A DNA stretch of 64,000 nt, from assembly GCA_005502805.1 (NCBI GenBank), contig SCMY01000001.1, forward strand, positions 434,001 to 498,000. The letters run 5' to 3'. A program made the position numbers and the translations under genes. Origin of the DNA: Rhizobiales bacterium 2SD (GTDB taxonomy: Bacteria > Pseudomonadota > Alphaproteobacteria > Rhizobiales > Beijerinckiaceae). This document shows, in pieces, positions 19,186-27,008 of the stretch (within the stretch, counting starts at the first letter, position 1; each line of letters starts with the position of its first letter). The notes below the pieces were generated by a model that saw only the letters and a list, made by a program, of their open reading frames with translations, was not told where the DNA came from and made no database searches.

Positions 19186-19997
19186 TGCGCCGTTCCCCGA
19201 CCTGGCCGATCCATCTCGCGCTGATCGCCGTCTGCTTCGTGATGCTGGTGCCGTTCTATTGGGTGCTGAAGACATCCGTCTCGGGCGAGAACATCTTCAC
19301 CTATCCGCCCAACATCGTCCCGCAGAATCCGAACATCTTCTATTATGTCGATGTCTGGTACGCGATCCCGTTCGCCCGCTACTTCCTGAACAGCGTCATC
19401 GTCTCGGCCATCACCATCGCCGCCAATGTCGTCTTCAACGCAATGGCCGGCTATGCGCTGACCCGCGAATTCCACGGCAAGGGCTTCATCCTGATCCTGT
19501 TCCTGTCCTGCATGATGGTGCCGTTCCAGGCGACGATCATCCCGGCCTATCTGATCACCGGCCAGCTCGGATTGCTCAATTCCTATGTCGGCCTGGCCCT
19601 GCCGCAGTTCTCGACGATCATCTGCATCTTCGTGTTCAAGGCGAGCTTCGATGCAATCCCGGGCTCGCTGATCGATGCGGCGAAGGTCGACGGCCTGCCG
19701 GAATGGCGCATCGTCTGGACGATCATGCTGCCGCTGGCGAAATCCGCCATGGCGACGAACGTGATCCTCTCCTTCATCTGGTCCTGGAACAACTTCCTCT
19801 GGCCGCTGATCATGACGCGGACGCCGGAGATGCAGACGCTGCCGCTCGGGCTGGCCCGCTTCCTGTCCTATCAGGAGGACACGACCGGGGCGCTCTATGC
19901 CTTCTGCATCATGGTGCTCGCGCCCGGCATTCTGCTCTTCCTGCTGGCGCAGAAGGAGTTCATCCAGGGCCTCACCTCCGGCGCGACGAAGGGCTAG
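19182..19997 (+). CDS. ABC sugar importer permease (MalG/UgpE type)
   Basis: This 271-residue protein has about six membrane helices and an EAA-type loop (DAAKVDGLPEWRIVWTIMLPLAKS). The first helix is followed by KTSVSGENIFTYPPNIVP, as in MalG-type proteins. Either of two adjacent ATGs (19182 or 19185) can start it; the first overlaps the previous stop. It would need an ATPase supplied from elsewhere, for example a shared MsmK/UgpC-like protein. Confidence 0.93.
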   Translation: MMRRSPTWPIHLALIAVCFVMLVPFYWVLKTSVSGENIFTYPPNIVPQNPNIFYYVDVWYAIPFARYFLNSVIVSAITIAANVVFNAMAGYALTREFHGKGFILILFLSCMMVPFQATIIPAYLITGQLGLLNSYVGLALPQFSTIICIFVFKASFDAIPGSLIDAAKVDGLPEWRIVWTIMLPLAKSAMATNVILSFIWSWNNFLWPLIMTRTPEMQTLPLGLARFLSYQEDTTGALYAFCIMVLAPGILLFLLAQKEFIQGLTSGATKG

Positions 19998-20000
19998 GCG

Positions 20001-20408
20001 ATGGAAGCTTACTCTGGCAGCCGCCCAAGTGGTTGGAAGAAGTGGCTGCTCAACCGCTTCGTCCTGGTTCCCGCCGCCATCCTCGCCGTCGCCATCGCCT
20101 GGGACCTCTATGCCTCGACCCATGATGACGGGTTCGTCGTCGGACAGGTGCTGGACGCGCAGGGCAAGCCGGTCGAAGGGGCGGACGTCACGCTCTGGGT
20201 CTTCAGCTTCACCACCTTCGCCGAGAACCGCAGCGTCAAGACCGGCGCGGACGGCAGCTTCCGCATCACCGGCAACCCGTCGCACCATATCCAGCTCAGC
20301 GCGGTCAAGCCGGGCCTCGGCTCGTCCCAACGCATCCCGATCAGGCTCTATTTCCGCTCGCAGAACACGACGCTCCAGGCTCCGCTCGTGCTCTCCGGCA
20401 AGGCCTGA
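20001..20408 (+). CDS. Small membrane-anchored protein with a carboxypeptidase-regulatory-like (Ig-fold) domain
   Basis: The protein is 135 residues. One N-terminal hydrophobic helix (about residues 21-40, RFVLVPAAILAVAIAWDLYA) precedes a beta-rich domain with the pattern GQVLDAQGKPVEGADVTLWVF...TGADGSFRITG, typical of CarboxypepD_reg-like folds. The domain should sit on the periplasmic side. The gene is 3 bp after the importer permease and 3 bp before the dehydrogenase, so it is an operon member. Its function is unknown; association with the importer or with surface sugar capture is only inference. Confidence 0.75.
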   Translation: MEAYSGSRPSGWKKWLLNRFVLVPAAILAVAIAWDLYASTHDDGFVVGQVLDAQGKPVEGADVTLWVFSFTTFAENRSVKTGADGSFRITGNPSHHIQLSAVKPGLGSSQRIPIRLYFRSQNTTLQAPLVLSGKA

Positions 20409-20411
20409 GCG

Positions 20412-21458
20412 ATGACGCGGCCGGTCATCCTGCTCGATCCGCATCCGCGTCGGGCAGGCTCGATCTTCGATCCCGAGCAGATGCGCCAACTGCACGCGCT
20501 GGCTGAGGTGGTGACGGAGGATATCGACGGGCGATTGCCGGCAGCGCTGGTCGAGGCGGCGCTGCCGCGCATCAGCGCCGTGCTCGGCCAGACCGACCTG
20601 CCGGCCGAGCGGATCGCACGGGCGCCTCTCCTGAGGGCGGTGATCAATGTCGAGGGCAACTTCCTGCCCAATGTCGATGCCGCCGCCTGCGCCTCGCGCG
20701 GCATTGATATCCTCTCGGTCGCGCCGGTCTTCGCCGTGCCGGTAGCGGAGATGGCGCTGGGCCTGGCGCTCGATCTGGCGCGCGGTATCACCGCCGGTGA
20801 CCGCGCCATGCGCGAGGGCAAGGAAGCCTATGGCCGCTTCGGTTGCGCCGGCTCGGCCCTGCTGTCGCGGGCGCGGATCGGGCTCGTCGGCTTCGGCAAT
20901 CTCGGACGGGCATTGCGCCGGCTGCTCGAAGGCTTCCGGCCGGAGATCCTGGTCCACGATCCCTGGTTGCCGGCCTCGGCGATCGCCGATGAGGGTTGCC
21001 GGGCCTGTGGGCTCGACGAACTGCTCGGCGCCAGCGACGTCGTCTTCCTGCTCGCCGGGGCGACCAGGGACAATCCGGGCTTCATCGACGCGAAGGCGTT
21101 GGCGCGGATGCGCGACGGCGCCATCCTAGTGCTGGCGAGCCGCGCCGCCATCGTCGACTTTCCCGCTCTGCTCGCCGAGGCTGGGCGCCTGCGGATCGCG
21201 ACCGACGTCTTCCCGGATGAGCCGGTGCCGCCCGACGATCCCATCCGACGCTCGTCGATGCTGCTGTCCTCGCACCGGGCCGGTGGCATTCCCGCCGCCT
21301 TCCACGACATGGGCGAGCGCGTGCTCGACGACCTCGCCTTGATCCTGCGCGGCCTGCCGCCGGTGCGGCTGCAACGCGCGAACCCGCAGACGATGGCGCT
21401 GATGCGCAGCACACCGGGGCGGGAAGGAGCGACGCCGAAGTCGCCCGGCCCGACTTAG
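20412..21458 (+). CDS. D-isomer-specific 2-hydroxyacid dehydrogenase
   Basis: This 348-residue enzyme has an NAD-binding Rossmann motif (GLVGFGNLGRALRRLL, about residue 158), the region bearing the catalytic Arg (ASRAAIVDFPAL), the Glu segment DVFPDEPVPPDDPI and a His in LLSSHRAGGI. It reduces or oxidises a 2-keto/2-hydroxy acid with NAD(P). In this operon it may act on a keto-deoxy or hydroxy acid produced by the dehydratases or on a cleavage product such as glyoxylate. It ends 4 bp from the convergent lactonase gene. Confidence 0.9.
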   Translation: MTRPVILLDPHPRRAGSIFDPEQMRQLHALAEVVTEDIDGRLPAALVEAALPRISAVLGQTDLPAERIARAPLLRAVINVEGNFLPNVDAAACASRGIDILSVAPVFAVPVAEMALGLALDLARGITAGDRAMREGKEAYGRFGCAGSALLSRARIGLVGFGNLGRALRRLLEGFRPEILVHDPWLPASAIADEGCRACGLDELLGASDVVFLLAGATRDNPGFIDAKALARMRDGAILVLASRAAIVDFPALLAEAGRLRIATDVFPDEPVPPDDPIRRSSMLLSSHRAGGIPAAFHDMGERVLDDLALILRGLPPVRLQRANPQTMALMRSTPGREGATPKSPGPT

Positions 21459-21462
21459 GCCG

Positions 21463-22338
21463 TCACCCCGCGAACATCGGCTCCGGCAGGCCCTTCACGC
21501 CGAGGCCATGGATGGCGAAGAGGTTCCCGGCCCGCAGCGTGCGCGCCCGTTCCTCCTCGCTCAGCATCGAGGCGGCGCTGGTGACAAAGAGCACATCGAG
21601 ATTATCGCCGCCGAAGGTGCACATGGTCGGGTGCTTGACCGGCATGTCGATCAGCCGGTCGAAACGCCCCTTCGGATCGACCCGGGCGATCTTGCCGCCA
21701 TGGACCAGCGCGCACCAGTAGAAGCCCTCGGCATCGACCGTCGCGCCGTCGCAGCGGCCTTCGATGTCGCGGGTCGAGAAGAAGACGCGGCGATTGGAGA
21801 TGGCGCCGCTATCGATGTCGAAATCATAGGCGAACACGGTCTCGGCCCGCGAATCCGCGAAGTACATGGTGCGGTCATCGGGCGAGAAGGCGATGCCGTT
21901 GGAGACGATGAAGCCCTCGTCCATGCGGTGGGCGCTGAGATCGGGATCGAGCCGGTAGAGCGCGCCGCTCGGATCCCTGAGCGCGCCATCGCGCGAGCCG
22001 CACCAGAAGCGACCGCGCCTGTCGCATTTGCCGTCGTTGAGAACGTTGGCGGGCTTCTCGGGTTCGGGATCGAGCAGTGGCGCCACTGCGCCGCTGGCGA
22101 GATCGACCGCGGCGAAGCCGGTCTGCAGCGAGGCGATCAGCCCGCCGCTACGCCTTATCGCGAAGGAGCCGACGATCGCCGGCATCGCCCAGGTGGCGAG
22201 CCCCTCCGCCGGATGCCAACGATGGATCGCCGGCCTGAGCGCATCGACGAAATAGAGCGCACTCTCGCCGCCATGCCAGCAGGGGCCCTCCCCGAGAGCG
22301 AAGGGGCCGGGCAGGACGGTCTCGATCTCGGGCTGCAT
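21463..22338 (-). CDS. SMP-30/gluconolactonase-family lactonase
   Basis: This 291-residue six-bladed propeller has the metal ligands of the family: Glu in LGEGPCWHG (about residue 17), Asn in NVLNDGKCDRRGRFWCG and Asn/Asp in SNGIAFSPDDRTMYFADS. Such enzymes hydrolyse aldonolactones to aldonic acids. The gene is last in a leftward operon (25268 to 21463) and would act between the sugar dehydrogenases and the acid dehydratases of the same cluster. Confidence 0.92.
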   Translation of the reverse strand: MQPEIETVLPGPFALGEGPCWHGGESALYFVDALRPAIHRWHPAEGLATWAMPAIVGSFAIRRSGGLIASLQTGFAAVDLASGAVAPLLDPEPEKPANVLNDGKCDRRGRFWCGSRDGALRDPSGALYRLDPDLSAHRMDEGFIVSNGIAFSPDDRTMYFADSRAETVFAYDFDIDSGAISNRRVFFSTRDIEGRCDGATVDAEGFYWCALVHGGKIARVDPKGRFDRLIDMPVKHPTMCTFGGDNLDVLFVTSAASMLSEEERARTLRAGNLFAIHGLGVKGLPEPMFAG

Positions 22339-22342
22339 CGGA

Positions 22343-23014
22343 TCACCAGGGCAAGGGCTGATCGTGATAGGTCTGGAAGATTCCGGTGTGGTGCCGCCCG
22401 GCGCGATGGATCACCCCGCGCATGCCGGCGACACTCTCCGCGACCGGCACGCGTCCCCCCGGCTCGGTCGCGGCCCAGCCCGGATGCAGCGCGATCACGC
22501 TGATATGGCGCGGCGCCAGATCGACGGCGAGGCCCTTGACCACCATGTTCAGCCCCGCCTTGCTCGAACGGTAGGCATAGGAGCCGCCGCTCTGGTTCAG
22601 CGCGATCGAGCCCATGCGGCTGGAGACGAAGGCCATCATCTTCAGTTCGCTCGCCGCGACGTTCTCGACCAACGTCTCGACCAGCTTCATCGGGCCGATC
22701 AGGTTGGTCTCGAGGATGCGTCGCCAATTGGCGTAGTCGGTCTCGCCGAAGGGCGGGTGCGGGCGGCCGATGCCGGCATTGTTGAGGAGGATGTCGACCG
22801 GGCGCCCGCCGAGCGAGGTGGCGAAGGCTTCGATGCCGGCATGGTCGGTCATGTCGAGTTTTTGGACCTCGACATCCCCGGCGATGGCGCGTGTCTCCTG
22901 TGCGGTCTCAGGCGACAGGCAGGTCGCGTAGACCTTGTGGCCCTCGGCCGCGTATTGCCGGGCGAACTCGGCGCCGAGGCCGGTGTCGCAACCTGTGATG
23001 ACGATCGTTGCCAT
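22343..23014 (-). CDS. Short-chain dehydrogenase/reductase
   Basis: This 223-residue SDR has a cofactor motif TGCDTGLG at the N-terminus, NNAG (about residue 80), a catalytic Ser (FVSSRMGS) and YRSSK as the Tyr-x3-Lys. The chain is slightly shorter than the usual 250 residues at the C-terminus, where substrate specificity lies. It sits 4 bp upstream of the lactonase gene, so oxidation of a sugar to a lactone is plausible. The substrate is not identifiable. Confidence 0.9.
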   Translation of the reverse strand: MATIVITGCDTGLGAEFARQYAAEGHKVYATCLSPETAQETRAIAGDVEVQKLDMTDHAGIEAFATSLGGRPVDILLNNAGIGRPHPPFGETDYANWRRILETNLIGPMKLVETLVENVAASELKMMAFVSSRMGSIALNQSGGSYAYRSSKAGLNMVVKGLAVDLAPRHISVIALHPGWAATEPGGRVPVAESVAGMRGVIHRAGRHHTGIFQTYHDQPLPW

Positions 23015-23025
23015 GCCGATATCCG

Positions 23026-24216
23026 TTAGAGGCTGGAAGCGAGAGGAGTGGAGGCGCCGCCGGCGGCGGAGCTTTCGAGGCAGGCCATGACGAAGGCTAG
23101 GCCGGCGACGCCATCGTCGATGGAGGGCGTCAGCCGCGCCATGTCCGTGACCGGAGCCAGCCTACGCCGCACCAGGATGAGGTCGGCGAAGCCGCGATAG
23201 AGATTGGCGATCGCCTCGATCATCCCCTCGGGATGGCCCGGGCGTGACAGCCTGGTCCCATCCCGCGCCGCCGTCGAGAGATCGGGCCGGCCGGCGCCGG
23301 TCACGACGATGTCGCCATTGAGCCGGCCGAGCACCAGTTCGTTGGGGGTGCCATGGCTCCAGGCGAGATGGCCGCTCTCGCCGAAGACCCGGATGACGAA
23401 CAGGTTGGATGCGCCGGCAGCCGCATTGCTGACCTCGATCCGGCCGCGGGCGCCGCCGGCCTGTCGGAAACGGATCTGCGCGATGTCGTGGACCTTGCGG
23501 CCGGGCACCAGCGTGCCGACCTCGGCCGAGACCGACGCCATCGCCTCGCCGGTGACGAAGCCGACGAGATGATGCGCATGGGTGCCGATATCGCCGAGGA
23601 CGAGCGAAGGGCCGCTGATCTCGGGATTGAGACGCCAGCGCGCCGCACCCTCGGGCGTCGCCTCGACCAGCGTCGCATTGCCGCCCGCGAGATAGTCGAC
23701 CTGGACGAGCCGTACCGCTCCGATCTCTCCGGCCAGGATGCGCGAGCGCATCTCGCGCAGCATCGGATAGCCGGAATAGGTGTGCGTCAGCGCGACCGCG
23801 ACGCCGCTCTCTCGCGCTAGTGCGGCCAGTTGGCGTGCCTCGCCGAGATCGTTGCACAAGGGTTTTTCGACCATGACGTCGAGCCCGGCCGAGAAGGCCG
23901 CCTTGCAATAGGCGGTATGGCTGTCGTTCGGCGTGATGATGGCGAGGGCCTCGACGCCGTCCGGGCGCGCCTTCTCCCGCTCCAGCAGCTCGTCGAGCGA
24001 GCCGTAGCAGCGTTCTTCGGCGAGCCCGATGGCGACGCCTTCGCGCCGTGAGCGCTCCGGCTTCGACGACATCATGCCGGCGACCAGGGTAAAGCGACCG
24101 TCGAGCGCGGCGGCCATGCGATGCGCCGGACCGATCATCGAGGGCGGGGCGCCGCCGAGGATACCGAGGCGGATCGGTCGGCCGAGGGCGGCCAGGACGG
24201 GATTGCCTTCGCTCAT
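23026..24216 (-). CDS. Gfo/Idh/MocA-family dehydrogenase
   Basis: This 396-residue protein begins with an unusual Rossmann loop (LGILGGAPPSMIGPAHRMA) and carries the EKP motif (VMVEKPLCND, about residue 115). A long C-terminal domain of the inositol/glucose-fructose oxidoreductase type follows, with HAHHLVGFVTG. The ATG at 24216 overlaps the isomerase stop by 4 bp; the longer opening upstream lies within the neighbour and is unlikely to be used. It probably oxidises a sugar or keto-sugar in step with the TIM-barrel isomerase. Confidence 0.9.
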   Translation of the reverse strand: MSEGNPVLAALGRPIRLGILGGAPPSMIGPAHRMAAALDGRFTLVAGMMSSKPERSRREGVAIGLAEERCYGSLDELLEREKARPDGVEALAIITPNDSHTAYCKAAFSAGLDVMVEKPLCNDLGEARQLAALARESGVAVALTHTYSGYPMLREMRSRILAGEIGAVRLVQVDYLAGGNATLVEATPEGAARWRLNPEISGPSLVLGDIGTHAHHLVGFVTGEAMASVSAEVGTLVPGRKVHDIAQIRFRQAGGARGRIEVSNAAAGASNLFVIRVFGESGHLAWSHGTPNELVLGRLNGDIVVTGAGRPDLSTAARDGTRLSRPGHPEGMIEAIANLYRGFADLILVRRRLAPVTDMARLTPSIDDGVAGLAFVMACLESSAAGGASTPLASSL

Positions 24217-25268
24217 GGTCTCAGCCCCAGAATGCGATCGAGATCGTCTGATGGCGCGGAGCGGCGCATGCCTGCGTCGAAGTCGCGCTGCGTGATTTGG
24301 ATGATGTGGTCGGCGATGAAGCGCGCGCCTTCGCGGGCGCCGTCGAAGGCGTTCTTCAGGCAGCACTCCCATTCGAGCACAGCCCAGCCATCATAGCCGA
24401 AGCGGGTGAGGCTGCTGAAGATGCCGGGAAAGTCGATATCGCCGTCACCCGGGCTGCGGAAACGGCCGGGGCGGTCGATCCAGTCGCCATAGCCGCCATA
24501 GACGCCGCGATCGGGACTGGGGCGGAACTCGGCATCCTTGACGTGAAAAGCCGCGATCCGCGCGTGCCAGCGATCGATGAAGCCGAGATAGTCGAGATGT
24601 TGCAGCCGCAGATGGCTGGGATCGTAGAGCAGCCTGGCGCGGGGATGCTCGTCGACATGCTCCAAAAAGGCGGCGAAGGTCGCGCCGTCATGCAGGTCCT
24701 GCCCCGGATGCAGTTCGAAGCAGATGTCGACGCCCAGGCTGTCGGCATGGTCGAGCAACGGCCGCCAACGGGCCGCGAGTGCGGCGAAGCCTCGCTCGAC
24801 CAGGCCGGGCGGGGCCGGCGGGTACGGATAGAAGAACGGCCAGAGCAGGCTTCCCGAGAAAGTCGCGAGCTTGCCCGCCCCGGTGCGCGCCGCAAGCGCG
24901 ATGGCGTGCCGCAATTCCTGTTCGGCCCATTGTTGCCGCGCCGCCGGATCACCGCGCAGTCGCGCGGGAGCGAATGCGTCCATGATCAGGTCGTAAGCCG
25001 GATGGACCGCCAGGAGCTGGCCGGCACGATGCGCCGCGATCTCGCTCACCACCAGGCCATGCCGCTCGATGGCCCCGAGCCAATCATTGATGTAACCGCT
25101 CTCTTCCAGGCGTTCCGTATCGATGATCGCCTTGTCGTGGATGGGCACCTGCAGCGCCCTGAAACCGTTCTCCACCGCAAATCCGGACACGCCGTCGATA
25201 TCGGAATAGAAAGGGCTGGAGCCGAGATACTGGGCAATGAACAGCCCCGGGCCGCGGATGGTCTTCAA
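24213..25268 (-). CDS. TIM-barrel sugar isomerase/epimerase (xylose isomerase-like, IolE/IolI type)
   Basis: The protein is 351 residues. It has the metal-binding pattern of the AP-endonuclease-2 fold: Glu in CFELHPGQD, Asp/His in LLYDPSHL, His in AAFHVKDAEF and Glu in AVLEWECC. Members isomerise or epimerise keto-sugars or dehydrate keto-cyclitols. It is the first gene of a four-gene leftward operon with Gfo/Idh, SDR and lactonase genes. Its start is 34 bp from a LacI-type operator at 25302-25318. Confidence 0.9.
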   Translation of the reverse strand: MKTIRGPGLFIAQYLGSSPFYSDIDGVSGFAVENGFRALQVPIHDKAIIDTERLEESGYINDWLGAIERHGLVVSEIAAHRAGQLLAVHPAYDLIMDAFAPARLRGDPAARQQWAEQELRHAIALAARTGAGKLATFSGSLLWPFFYPYPPAPPGLVERGFAALAARWRPLLDHADSLGVDICFELHPGQDLHDGATFAAFLEHVDEHPRARLLYDPSHLRLQHLDYLGFIDRWHARIAAFHVKDAEFRPSPDRGVYGGYGDWIDRPGRFRSPGDGDIDFPGIFSSLTRFGYDGWAVLEWECCLKNAFDGAREGARFIADHIIQITQRDFDAGMRRSAPSDDLDRILGLRP

Positions 25269-25291
25269 CTGCGTCCACCATCTCTCTCTCG

Positions 25292-25318
25292 ATCATCAAG
25301 CTGATGATAGCGCTTACA
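25292..25318 (-). promoter_or_regulatory. LacI/GntR-type operator with overlapping dyad upstream of the leftward sugar operon
   Basis: TGATAGCGCTTACA at 25305-25318 is a near-symmetric LacI-family operator (TGWWAGCGCTWWCA). With three more bases it equals the complement of the site at 16906-16922 except for one position. It overlaps a perfect dyad ATCATCA-AGC-TGATGAT at 25292-25308. The position, 24-50 bp before the isomerase ATG, suits repression of the 25268-21463 operon by the LacI protein of 13986-15047. Confidence 0.7.
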
Positions 25319-25480
25319 CAAAGAGAGGCAACATGCCTTTGCGGGCGAAATCGGAAAGCCCCCGGCATGCCATCGGCGAGGTGATCACGGCGACGGAGAC
25401 ACAGGTCGCGGTGCCCGCGGCACCCCGCTCATAGAACCAGCGGTTCGACGCCTTCCCGAAATCCGTAACGGGAATGTGAG

Positions 25481-25498
25481 CGCGGCCGGGCGGCCGCG
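25481..25498. other. Short GC hairpin in the 25269-25564 intergenic region
   Basis: CGCGGCC-GGGC-GGCCGCG forms a perfect 7-bp stem. The 296-bp gap otherwise holds the operator at 25292-25318 and no convincing gene; a 65-codon opening at 25237-25434 has no ribosome site or recognisable composition. The hairpin might end antisense or read-through transcripts. Confidence 0.35.
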
Positions 25499-25564
25499 AC
25501 GTTGGAAAGCGACGAGCCGTGACTAGCTCATCTGCAGGGCGACGCAGTCAAACAGGAGATTGTC

Positions 25565-25789
25565 ATGCTTTCACGCAGGACGATCGCGGTTGCAGCCGCG
25601 CTTCTGCTCTCGGGAACGAGTTCCATGGCCTATGCCACTGAGCTCGGCGCCGCGAGCATCGTGCACGAGCAGGCCCAGAACCAGCGTGCCCTTGCCGAGC
25701 AGGCCCAGTACCTCGCCTATCATGACCACTTCAAAGGCGTGGAGAGCCAGCCGGGCCGTGGCGCCGGCGTGCTGCCGCATCACAACTGA
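25565..25789 (+). CDS. Small secreted protein of unknown function
   Basis: The 74-residue product has a clear signal peptide (MLSRRTIAVAAALLLSGTSSMAYA, cleavage expected after residue 24). A mature part of about 50 residues follows, rich in Ala, Gln and His and ending LPHHN. An ACAGGAG ribosome site precedes the ATG by 7 bp, and a strong hairpin-T terminator follows at 25813, so it is a self-contained transcription unit. I recognise no family. A periplasmic stress or metal-related role is possible but unsupported. Confidence 0.75.
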   Translation: MLSRRTIAVAAALLLSGTSSMAYATELGAASIVHEQAQNQRALAEQAQYLAYHDHFKGVESQPGRGAGVLPHHN

Positions 25790-25812
25790 GCGCCTGGACC
25801 ATTCCTCTGGGA

Positions 25813-25836
25813 GGGGCTGCCTCGGCGGCCCCTTTT
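25813..25836 (+). terminator. Rho-independent terminator after the small secreted protein gene
   Basis: GGGGCTGC-CTCG-GCGGCCCC forms an 8-bp stem (one G-T pair) with a 4-nt loop and is followed directly by TTTT (25833-25836). It lies 24 bp beyond the stop codon. Confidence 0.75.
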
Positions 25837-25950
25837 CGCCGCGCCTATCGGAACCGCCCGAAATCTGGAAAGACTGCCCGGAGCGCGCCGCACGAACCGG
25901 GGATTGGGCCGGAGCCCGCGCTGTTCGACGGGGATGCCTGAGATGCGGCC

Positions 25951-26865
25951 ATGATCATCCGCCAGCTCGTCTATCTCGACGCGCTCGCTCGCGAAAAACA
26001 TTTCCGCAAGGCAGCCGAGGCCTGCCATGTCTCGCAGCCGACACTCTCGGCCGCGATCGTCCAGCTCGAGGAAGAGCTCGGCGTGCTGATCGTCGAGCGC
26101 GGCCGACGCTTCCAGGGCCTGACCAAGGAAGGCGAAGCGGTGCTCGCCCATGCCCGGCGCATCCTCGCCGAGGCCGATCTGATGAAGGAATCGATCGCAG
26201 AATTGCGCGAGGGCGTCAGCGGCCGCATCCGGCTCGGCGCGATCCCGACCGCTCTGCCGATGATCGCCCACATCACCGCGCCGTTCTCCTCGCGCTATCC
26301 CGAGGTGTCGCTGACCGTGCTGTCGCTGACCTCGGCCGAGATCCAGCAGCGCATCGACGATTTCGAGCTCGATGTCGGCCTGACTTATCTCGACAACGAA
26401 CCGCTCGACCGAGTGATCTCGAAACCGATCTATCTGGAATCCTATGTGCTGTTGACGCGCGAGGATGGCGAGTTCGGCGAGCGAGATACGATCACCTGGG
26501 CCGAAGCCGCCGAGCTCAAGCTCTGCCTGCTCACCGCCGACATGCAGAACCGGCGCATCATCGACGGCATCTTCCGCTCGGTCGGGCGCACGCCGCGCCC
26601 GGCGATCGAGACCAACTCGATCTTCAACCTCTGCTCCCATGCCGGCATCCAGGGCGTCGCCAGCATCGTCTCGATCCAGCTGCTCGAGTTCTTCGGCGTC
26701 CCGATCGGCACCAAGGCGCTGCCTTTGGTGGAGCCGGCCGCACAACGCACCATCGGCCTGATCGTCGCCGACAGGCAGCCTTTCGCGCCACTGGCGCGCA
26801 ACCTCCTGATGATGACGCGCCCGGTTGTCGAAGCCGCGCTGCCGAGACGCCCGATCGTACGATAG
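25951..26865 (+). CDS. LysR-family regulator, probable activator of the formate dehydrogenase operon (FdsR-like)
   Basis: This 304-residue protein has an N-terminal winged helix (IIRQLVYLDALAREKHFRKAAEACHVSQPTLSAAIVQLEEELGV) closely resembling the OxyR/CbbR-type DNA-binding domain, and a LysR effector domain. It is encoded immediately upstream of, and in the same direction as, the fds operon, the arrangement seen for FdsR regulators. Three GATAR-N7-YTATC sites, each containing a T-N11-A LysR box, lie from its own stop codon to 91 bp before fdsG. Formate or a related metabolite is the likely inducer (inference). Confidence 0.9.
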   Translation: MIIRQLVYLDALAREKHFRKAAEACHVSQPTLSAAIVQLEEELGVLIVERGRRFQGLTKEGEAVLAHARRILAEADLMKESIAELREGVSGRIRLGAIPTALPMIAHITAPFSSRYPEVSLTVLSLTSAEIQQRIDDFELDVGLTYLDNEPLDRVISKPIYLESYVLLTREDGEFGERDTITWAEAAELKLCLLTADMQNRRIIDGIFRSVGRTPRPAIETNSIFNLCSHAGIQGVASIVSIQLLEFFGVPIGTKALPLVEPAAQRTIGLIVADRQPFAPLARNLLMMTRPVVEAALPRRPIVR

Positions 26866-26877
26866 ACCCGCCCTATC
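26861..26877. promoter_or_regulatory. LysR box 1 (GATAG-N7-CTATC)
   Basis: GATAGACCCGCCCTATC overlaps the TAG stop codon of the LysR gene. It contains the T-N11-A core of LysR boxes and the ATAG-N7-CTAT half-site pattern known for OxyR. It is the first of three such sites before fdsG. Confidence 0.6.
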
Positions 26878-26921
26878 GCGCTGAGCCGCGCTGTTTTTGT
26901 GCGCCGCAAAATAGCGCGATA
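26874..26921 (+). terminator. 9-bp inverted repeat downstream of the LysR gene
   Basis: TATCGCGCT (26874-26882) and AGCGCGATA (26913-26921) are perfect reverse complements around a 30-nt loop that includes TTTTTG. It overlaps the edges of LysR boxes 1 and 2. It could attenuate read-through from the regulator gene into fds or bring the boxes together; no terminal T-run is present. Confidence 0.4.
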
Positions 26922-26934
26922 ATCAATGCTTATC
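26918..26934. promoter_or_regulatory. LysR box 2 (GATAA-N7-TTATC)
   Basis: GATAATCAATGCTTATC is a perfect interrupted palindrome with the same architecture as the sites at 26861 and 26986 and with a T-N11-A core (TAATCAATGCTTA). It starts 57 bp after box 1. Confidence 0.65.
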
Positions 26935-26985
26935 AGCCAGATCGTGCTATGCTCGCCCAGCCTCACCCGTGCTTCGCTCATTTTT

Positions 26986-27002
26986 GATAGTTTTTATCTA
27001 TC
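26986..27002. promoter_or_regulatory. LysR box 3 (GATAG-N7-CTATC)
   Basis: GATAGTTTTTATCTATC is a perfect interrupted palindrome with a T-N11-A core. It begins 68 bp after box 2 and ends 90 bp before the fdsG start, a usual place for a LysR recognition or activation site. Confidence 0.7.
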
Positions 27003-27008
27003 GTACGG

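Noticed and set aside
25237..25434. 65-codon opening downstream of the isomerase promoter.
   Set aside because: It crosses the LacI-type operator and promoter, lacks a ribosome site and has no protein-like pattern.
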